A stretch of 54,451 nt of DNA from Candidatus Symbiothrix sp. (lineage in GTDB: Bacteria; Bacteroidota; Bacteroidia; Bacteroidales; Azobacteroidaceae), in contig JAISKT010000162.1 of the NCBI GenBank assembly GCA_031261295.1, positions 1 through 54,451 of the forward strand, given 5' to 3'. Made by a program: the position numbers and the translations under genes. Under the pieces are notes generated by a model. It had not been told where the DNA came from, did no database searches, and was given only the letters and a program-made list of their open reading frames with translations. Positions 48,624 through 54,451 of this stretch are shown here, in pieces; the stretch's first letter is position 1; every line of letters starts with the position of its first letter.

Positions 48624-49040
48624 ATGGCTACAGTTAAAACAACGTATTTGGGAAATCTTCGGACAGAAGCAGTGCACTTGCAATCCGGTGCAAAAATCAT
48701 TACGGATGCGCCGACCGATAATCATGGAAAAGGGGAAGCTTTTTCTCCAACCGACTTATTTGCAGCTTCTTATGCCAGTTGCGCATTGACAATCATCGGC
48801 ATTGCCACGCAAACACATAACTTCAACATTGACGGAACCGTAGTGGAAACCACCAAAGTAATGGGCGAAAATCCCCGCCGCATTGTAGAATTAATCGTGA
48901 ATTTCACGTTTCCGCACAATAATTACAGTGAAAAAGAACGCAGAGTGATTGAAGGCGCTGTCAAAGGCTGTCCGGTAGCGAATAGCTTGCCGGCGGAATT
49001 GAAAATCACACGGACAGTAAACTTTAAAACAGTAAGCTGA
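48624..49040 (+). CDS. OsmC family protein
   Basis: APTDNHGKGEAFSPTDLFAASYASCALTIIGIATQTHNF; AVKGCPVANSLPAELKI. ATG at 48624. Confidence 0.92.
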   Translation: MATVKTTYLGNLRTEAVHLQSGAKIITDAPTDNHGKGEAFSPTDLFAASYASCALTIIGIATQTHNFNIDGTVVETTKVMGENPRRIVELIVNFTFPHNNYSEKERRVIEGAVKGCPVANSLPAELKITRTVNFKTVS

Positions 49041-49171
49041 TCGTTCTTTTATTGATTTTCCTTACAGTTACTTGCGGTAACGCCTGTTTTCATATTTAGG
49101 TAAATTATTTTCTATTATTTTCTTTTTCGGCTCAAAAAGATTGATTACTTTTGTTTTATAAATTTACAATT

Positions 49172-49375
49172 ATGAGTCAGACTGATAAAAAGGAAGCAAA
49201 TGCTATGCCAAAGGAAATAGCAGAGATGCAAAATGATTTGCTAAATCTTGTGTTGAAAAAAACGGGCGTAGATTATGAGGTGTTGTTGGAAACAGCCAAA
49301 AGAGAATTTGTTGTAAGCAATTTAGATGTGCTCAACACGATGGAACTAAAAAAGTTCCAAAGAATACTTTTGTAA
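49172..49375 (+). CDS. Putative antitoxin partner of the PIN protein
   Basis: 67-aa ORF (ATG 49172) whose stop overlaps the PIN gene start (TAATG). Confidence 0.6.
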   Translation: MSQTDKKEANAMPKEIAEMQNDLLNLVLKKTGVDYEVLLETAKREFVVSNLDVLNTMELKKFQRILL

Positions 49376-49800
49376 TGAGTGCAACTAATAAGAACAATAT
49401 TTTTATTGATACCAACGTACTAATAGGAGCTTGGTCAGGTAAAAAACCGGATAGCAATTGTTTGGATTATCTTTTTTCGCTTACCGGAAAACGTCTTTTT
49501 ATTTCGTCTTTGAGTGTAGCTCAATTAGTATCTGTTTTTCAGAAAAAGAAAAATAATGCTGAAATAAAAAAAATTGTACGTTATTTACTTTCTAAATTTA
49601 CAGTACTTTCATTTACAGACAAAGATATTGAAGATTCGTTAAATATTGAAAATTCTGACATGGAAGATAATATACAGTATATTATAAGCCGAAAATTTAA
49701 CTGTCTACATTTTGTCACCAATAATAAAAAAGATTACAATCGTTTTTATATCCTAAACATTATTATGCCATCTCAAATAAGAGTAATAAAAAGGGATTAA
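49375..49800 (+). CDS. PIN-domain protein (VapC-like toxin)
   Basis: NIFIDTNVLIGAWSG; LFISSLSVAQLVSVF; DMEDNIQYIISRKFNCLHFVTNNKKDY. Confidence 0.8.
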   Translation: MSATNKNNIFIDTNVLIGAWSGKKPDSNCLDYLFSLTGKRLFISSLSVAQLVSVFQKKKNNAEIKKIVRYLLSKFTVLSFTDKDIEDSLNIENSDMEDNIQYIISRKFNCLHFVTNNKKDYNRFYILNIIMPSQIRVIKRD

Positions 49801-49895
49801 GAATATTTTACTCTGTAATCAGTTCATCCTCCAATAGTAAATTAGTATTTATACTTTGGTGCGCCTCACGAAATATTTAGTTTGCAACTGCATAA

Positions 49896-50588
49896 ATGAT
49901 TTTAGAAGTACAGGAAATATCGAAGAATTACGGTTCACAGCAGGCGGTGAAGAATGTTTCTTTTGCTATCGCCCCCGGAGAAATCGTGGGTTTCCTTGGT
50001 CCCAATGGCGCCGGGAAATCCACTACTTTGAAAATGATTACCGGATGTGTTCCCTTGGATAAAGGGGCTGTAAAAATCAATGGTATCGACCTTTGGGAAG
50101 ATGCTCTAAAAGCCAAATCGCTTATGGGTTTTCTTCCGGAAGACAATCCTTTGTACGGGGAAATGTATATTTCCGAATACTTGGAATACGTGGCCGGGTT
50201 GTATGCGATGGATCATATTAAGGAAAATGTGACGGAAGTTATCCGGCAAACGGGTCTGCAGGCGGAAACTGCTAAAAAAATCGAACAACTCTCCAAAGGT
50301 TACAGGCAACGGGTGGGACTTGCGCAAGCCATTATTCATCAGCCGAAACTGTTGGTATTGGACGAACCTACGGCCGGATTGGATCCCAACCAGACAACGG
50401 AAATCAATGCCCTTCTTTTGTCTTTGGGCCGGAACAAAGGCATTCTTTTTTCTTCCCATACCTTGTCGGAAGTAGCAACCATTTGTACGCGAATTTTGTT
50501 TATTCACCGGGGAGAAATCGTTGCCGATCTTTCCCGGAATGAAATCGGAGATTTGGAATCTTTATTTAAAGAACTAACTGTAAATTAG
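49896..50588 (+). CDS. ABC transporter ATP-binding protein (ABC-2/GldA-like)
   Basis: Walker A FLGPNGAGKSTTLKMITG; signature LSKGYRQRVGLAQAIIHQPKLLVLDEPTAGLDPNQ. Confidence 0.92.
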   Translation: MILEVQEISKNYGSQQAVKNVSFAIAPGEIVGFLGPNGAGKSTTLKMITGCVPLDKGAVKINGIDLWEDALKAKSLMGFLPEDNPLYGEMYISEYLEYVAGLYAMDHIKENVTEVIRQTGLQAETAKKIEQLSKGYRQRVGLAQAIIHQPKLLVLDEPTAGLDPNQTTEINALLLSLGRNKGILFSSHTLSEVATICTRILFIHRGEIVADLSRNEIGDLESLFKELTVN

Positions 50589-50592
50589 ATGT

Positions 50593-51867
50593 ATGAAAAA
50601 CGGAAAGAATATTTTTCTTTTGTCCATATTATTTTTAATAACATTTTCTGTATCAGGCCAAACCTATACAGTGGATAAGGTTCCCTATGATAATCTGCAA
50701 AACAAATATGATTTCGTAAGCAATCCGGACGGTATTATTTCGCAACAGGCCGAACAGCAACTGAATACAATGCTTACATCTGTGGAAGATTCTGCCTCGG
50801 CGGAAATGGCCATTGTCTTGTTGAAATCCATTGGCTACGAGGATATTGATGATTTCGGAACCGCTCTTTTTACAAAGTGGGGAGTCGGGAAAAGACAGAA
50901 AGACAACGGATTACTGTTCCTTTTGGTAGAAGATCAACGGCAAATGATATTCCGGACCGGTTACGGTTTGGAAGGCGTATTGCCGGATGTCATTTTGTCA
51001 CGAATCATCCGGAATGACATATCTCCTTTGATGCAGCAGGGAAATTACGACCAGGCCATCGTCAACGGAATCGGAGAGGTCTGCAATTACCTTTTGAATC
51101 CGGAAGCGGTGCAGGAAATCCTTGTGCAGGAAAAAAATGCACAAATCCGGCAACAGGAGGAAATGGTCGCTTTTTTCAAAAAACTGTTTAAAATCTATCT
51201 GGCGCTTTCCGTCCTGGTATTTGTCTGGTTCCTGTTTTCTTTCAATACCAAATTAAAATGGAAAACCAATGTGGACAAATACAATCATCTGAATTCAATG
51301 CGAAATTCGGTGATTATCTGTGCCGTCCTTTTCCCGGTATTGATGGTATTTTTTGCAATTTTCTATTTTATAAAACTAAAAAGCCTGCGGAACGAAACGG
51401 TTGTTTGCCCTGAATGTGAGCATGATATGGTCAAACAAAGTGAAGCGGATGAAGATGCTTATCTGACTTCGGCGCAAACCGAAGAAGAGGAACTGAAATC
51501 AGTGGATTACGATGTTTGGCATTGCAATAACTGCGGCCATAACGAGATTTTCGCTTACGATAACCCACAGACCAAATATACGGTTTGTCCGCATTGCCAT
51601 GCCCGGACTTATTTTTACGAAGGAGAACGGATTGTTACGAATGCGACTACTTTTTCCAAAGGGCAAGGGGAAAAAGTATATCAATGCCTGAATTGCAAAA
51701 AGAAAGATGTTACACCGTTTATCATTCCCATGATTTTACTCGCTTCCGCCATGGGAAGCAGCGGAAGACGGGGCGGCGGTTTTGGCGGCGGCTTCGGAGG
51801 CGGAAGTATAGGCGGCGGCTTTGGGGGAGGACGCACCGGTGGAGGTGGCGCGCGAGGCGGCTGGTAA
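50593..51867 (+). CDS. TPM domain membrane protein with zinc-ribbon-like cysteines and Gly-rich tail
   Basis: VSNPDGIISQQAEQQLNTMLTSVEDSASAEMAIVLLKSIG...KDNGLLFLLVEDQRQMIFRTGYGLEGVLPD; CPECEHDM...CNNCGHNE...CPHCHART; GGGFGGGFGGGSIGGGFGGGRTGGGGARGGW. Confidence 0.9.
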   Translation: MKNGKNIFLLSILFLITFSVSGQTYTVDKVPYDNLQNKYDFVSNPDGIISQQAEQQLNTMLTSVEDSASAEMAIVLLKSIGYEDIDDFGTALFTKWGVGKRQKDNGLLFLLVEDQRQMIFRTGYGLEGVLPDVILSRIIRNDISPLMQQGNYDQAIVNGIGEVCNYLLNPEAVQEILVQEKNAQIRQQEEMVAFFKKLFKIYLALSVLVFVWFLFSFNTKLKWKTNVDKYNHLNSMRNSVIICAVLFPVLMVFFAIFYFIKLKSLRNETVVCPECEHDMVKQSEADEDAYLTSAQTEEEELKSVDYDVWHCNNCGHNEIFAYDNPQTKYTVCPHCHARTYFYEGERIVTNATTFSKGQGEKVYQCLNCKKKDVTPFIIPMILLASAMGSSGRRGGGFGGGFGGGSIGGGFGGGRTGGGGARGGW

Positions 51868-51994
51868 TAATTTAGATAGGAGATAAAAGGCAAAAATTGG
51901 AAAAAATCTTCGGGAAAAGTGAATAAAATTTGACGAAAAAACCGTAACTTTGCCGGCTCAAATACTATTTATTAATTCAATTTAAATACGAAGT

Positions 51995-53062
51995 ATGAAA
52001 AAGTACAATTTTAACGCCGGTCCGTCCGTTTTACCCAAAGAAACCGTAGAAAATACGATTGAAGCGATCAGAGATTTTGAAGGAACAGGTATTGGTTTGA
52101 TGGAAATCAGCCATCGTATCAAAGAATACGAAAAAGTGGTGGCGGATGCAGCTGCTTTGTTCAAGGAATTGTTGCACATTCCGGAAGGTTATTCGGTTCT
52201 TTTCTTAGGCGGCGGTGCAAGTTTGCAATTCTGCATGGTTCCGTTTAATTTATTAGAAAAAAAAGCCGCTTATCTGAACACCGGTGTATGGGCGAATAAA
52301 GCGCAAAAAGAAGCTAAATTGTTCGGTGAAGTGATTGAAGTGGCTTCTTCCAAAGATGCAAATTACACCTTTATCCCTAAAAAATATACCATCCCGACGG
52401 ATGCCGATTATTTCCACATTACGACAAACAACACTATTTACGGTACGGAAATTCACGAAGATATCGATTCTCCGGTGACTTTAGTAGCCGATATGTCGTC
52501 CGATATTTTCTCCCGTCCGATAGATGTGGCTAAATACGGCTTGATTTACGGTGGCGCTCAGAAAAATTTGGCTCCGGCCGGCGTTACTTTTGTGATTGTG
52601 AAAGACGAATTATTAGGCAAAGTGAGCCGCGCTATTCCAACCATGCTGGATTATCGCACGCACATCAAATACGGTTCGATGTTCAACACACCGCCCGTAT
52701 TGCCTATTTATGCTGCATTGCAAACCTTGAAATGGTTGAAGAGCATCGGTGGCGTAGAAGAAATGTACAAACGCAACAAAGAAAAAGCAGCTCTTCTGTA
52801 TGCCGAAATCGACCGCAACAAATTATTCAAAGGGACAACGGCTGTCGAAGACCGTTCGTTGATGAATATTTGTTTTGTAATGAACGAAGAATACAAAGAT
52901 TTGAACGACGATTTCTATAAGTTTGCTACGGAAAAAGGCATGGTAGGCATCAAGGGACATCGTTCGGTAGGCGGATTTCGCGCTTCCACTTACAATGCCC
53001 TTCCCAAAGAAGCTGTTGAAGCGCTGATCGCTTGTATGCAGGAATTTGAAAAGTCGCATTAA
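51995..53062 (+). CDS. serC: Phosphoserine aminotransferase
   Basis: [61 protein letters not shown]. Confidence 0.97.
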   Translation: MKKYNFNAGPSVLPKETVENTIEAIRDFEGTGIGLMEISHRIKEYEKVVADAAALFKELLHIPEGYSVLFLGGGASLQFCMVPFNLLEKKAAYLNTGVWANKAQKEAKLFGEVIEVASSKDANYTFIPKKYTIPTDADYFHITTNNTIYGTEIHEDIDSPVTLVADMSSDIFSRPIDVAKYGLIYGGAQKNLAPAGVTFVIVKDELLGKVSRAIPTMLDYRTHIKYGSMFNTPPVLPIYAALQTLKWLKSIGGVEEMYKRNKEKAALLYAEIDRNKLFKGTTAVEDRSLMNICFVMNEEYKDLNDDFYKFATEKGMVGIKGHRSVGGFRASTYNALPKEAVEALIACMQEFEKSH

Positions 53063-53065
53063 AGG

Positions 53066-53110
53066 ACTTTAAGGACCTTAAGGTACTTAAGAGCCTTAAG
53101 GCCCTTAAGA
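53066..53110. repeat. Five tandem 9-nt units with palindromic CTTAAG core between serC and pgk
   Basis: actttaagg accttaagg tacttaaga gccttaagg cccttaaga. Confidence 0.9.
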
Positions 53111-53146
53111 AAGGCAACAACAACAATAATATAATAATCAGACATT

Positions 53147-54406
53147 ATGCAAACAATTGACAATTTTAATTTTGCAGGGCAAAAAGCATTTGTACGTGTG
53201 GATTTCAACGTACCTTTGGATGAAAAATTTAACATTACTGACGACACCCGTATTCGCGCAGCGATTCCTACTTTAAAGAAAATCCTGGCGGATGGCGGTA
53301 GCGCCATTATCGGTTCGCACTTGGGACGGCCGAAAGGAGTGGATGGTAAATATTCCTTGCAACATATTCTGCAACGTGTTTCGGAACTGTTAGGCGTCAA
53401 AGTGGATTTTGCCAGCGATTGCTTGGGAGAATCAGCCGTTGAAAAAGCCGCTGTTTTGAAACCCGGACAGGCCTTGTTATTGGAAAACCTCCGTTTCTAT
53501 GCTGCTGAAGAAGGCAAACCCCGTTTGTCAGACGATGCAAGCGATGAAGAAAAAGCAGCTGCCAAGAAAGCGGAAAAAGCCAATCAAAAGGAAATGGCGA
53601 AACAATTGGCGTCTTATGTTACTGTGTATGTGAATGATGCTTTCGGAACAGCTCACCGGGCGCACGCTTCCACAGCCATTATGGCCGATTATTTCGATGC
53701 GGAACATAAATTGTTCGGTTATTTGATGCAAAATGAAATTGATGCAGTAGAAAAAGTCTTGAAAGATACCGCTCATCCGTTTACGGCCATCATGGGAGGC
53801 TCCAAAGTTTCTTCCAAAATCGAAATCATCGAAAATTTATTGACCAAAGTAGATAATTTGATTATTGCCGGAGGTATGACTTATACTTTCACCAAAGCCA
53901 TGGGCGGCAAAATCGGAAATTCCATTTGTGAAGACGATAAATTGGATTTGGCTTTGAGCTTGATTCAGAAAGCGAAAGACAACAACGTAAATTTGGTTTT
54001 GGCGATAGACGCCAAAGCAGCCGACAGTTTCAGCAACGATGCGAATACACAATTTGTTCCCGTAGGAGAAATTCCGGATGGTTGGGAAGGTTTGGATATC
54101 GGCCCTGAAACCGAAAAATTGTTTGCCGAAGTCATTGAAAATTCCAAGACAATCCTTTGGAACGGACCGACCGGTGTATTCGAATTCGACAATTTTGCAG
54201 GCGGTTCGAGTGCCGTAGGCCGGGCGATTGTCAATGCAACCGAAAAAGGCGCTTTCTCCCTTGTGGGCGGCGGCGACTCGGTAGCTTGCGTAAATAAATT
54301 CGGAATTGCCGATAAAATGAGTTATGTATCTACCGGTGGCGGCGCTTTACTGGAATTTATCGAAGGAAAAGAATTGCCGGGTATCAAAGCCATTCGCGGG
54401 TATTAA
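53147..54406 (+). CDS. pgk: Phosphoglycerate kinase
   Basis: [81 protein letters not shown]. Confidence 0.98.
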   Translation: MQTIDNFNFAGQKAFVRVDFNVPLDEKFNITDDTRIRAAIPTLKKILADGGSAIIGSHLGRPKGVDGKYSLQHILQRVSELLGVKVDFASDCLGESAVEKAAVLKPGQALLLENLRFYAAEEGKPRLSDDASDEEKAAAKKAEKANQKEMAKQLASYVTVYVNDAFGTAHRAHASTAIMADYFDAEHKLFGYLMQNEIDAVEKVLKDTAHPFTAIMGGSKVSSKIEIIENLLTKVDNLIIAGGMTYTFTKAMGGKIGNSICEDDKLDLALSLIQKAKDNNVNLVLAIDAKAADSFSNDANTQFVPVGEIPDGWEGLDIGPETEKLFAEVIENSKTILWNGPTGVFEFDNFAGGSSAVGRAIVNATEKGAFSLVGGGDSVACVNKFGIADKMSYVSTGGGALLEFIEGKELPGIKAIRGY

Positions 54407-54425
54407 TCGCAGCGGACAATAGAAC

Positions 54426-54449
54426 GCCCGAAAGTTTGTCATTGCGGGC
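54426..54449 (+). terminator. Possible hairpin after pgk at the window edge
   Basis: GCCCG ... CGGGC arms, 14-nt loop; sequence ends before a T tract could be seen. Confidence 0.3.
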
Positions 54450-54451
54450 CT

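Noticed and set aside
53059-53400. Minus-strand ORF ending ...[17 protein letters not shown]
   Set aside because: Antisense to pgk and reads through the CTTAAG 9-mer array; LKxLKxL is a repeat artefact.

Overview
54.45 kb window from a Bacteroidetes (Bacteroidales-like) chromosome. This assignment is inferred from TAnnTTTG-type promoter boxes, T9SS C-terminal domains and gene content. From left to right it contains: (1) a truncated MFS transporter and a small degraded mobile-element scar (RteC-like, AlbA_2/RecG-like, and a C-terminal fragment) abutting the 3' end of tRNA-Ser(UGA); (2) a Wzi-like protein, rpsP and an HU/SPOR protein; (3) a capsule/exopolysaccharide locus (Wza, Wzz, flippase, polymerase, 4 glycosyltransferases, LicD, radical SAM) convergent with an aminotransferase / acetyltransferase / T9SS-tagged GH29 operon; (4) Uma2 and WG-repeat genes, a phosphoesterase and ppk1; (5) a Big_2 protein with a long structured leader, and a 1283-aa protein with seven Big_5-like repeats and a T9SS tail; (6) a PG_1098-type methyltransferase, murI, two ompH/skp genes, bamA, uppS, a DUF6089-like gene, ribD and prmC; (7) an IS200/IS605-type (RAYT-like) transposase nested in 11 REP-like palindromes; (8) an OmpA-family gene, GH9, OsmC, a PIN toxin-antitoxin pair, an ABC ATPase, a TPM protein, serC and pgk. 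The observations most worth follow-up are: a candidate terminator/anti-terminator leader RNA followed by an unannotated 32-aa ORF upstream of the Big_2 gene (27.8-28.25 kb); the RAYT with nested inverted repeats and covarying REP stems (43.3-44.45 kb); a perfect 24-bp inverted repeat placing the bamA start codon in its loop; a 7-nt tandem repeat inside prmC next to its catalytic motif; and a murI that seems to lack any ATG/GTG/TTG start. No database searches or folding programs were run. Family calls come from recognising the translated sequences.
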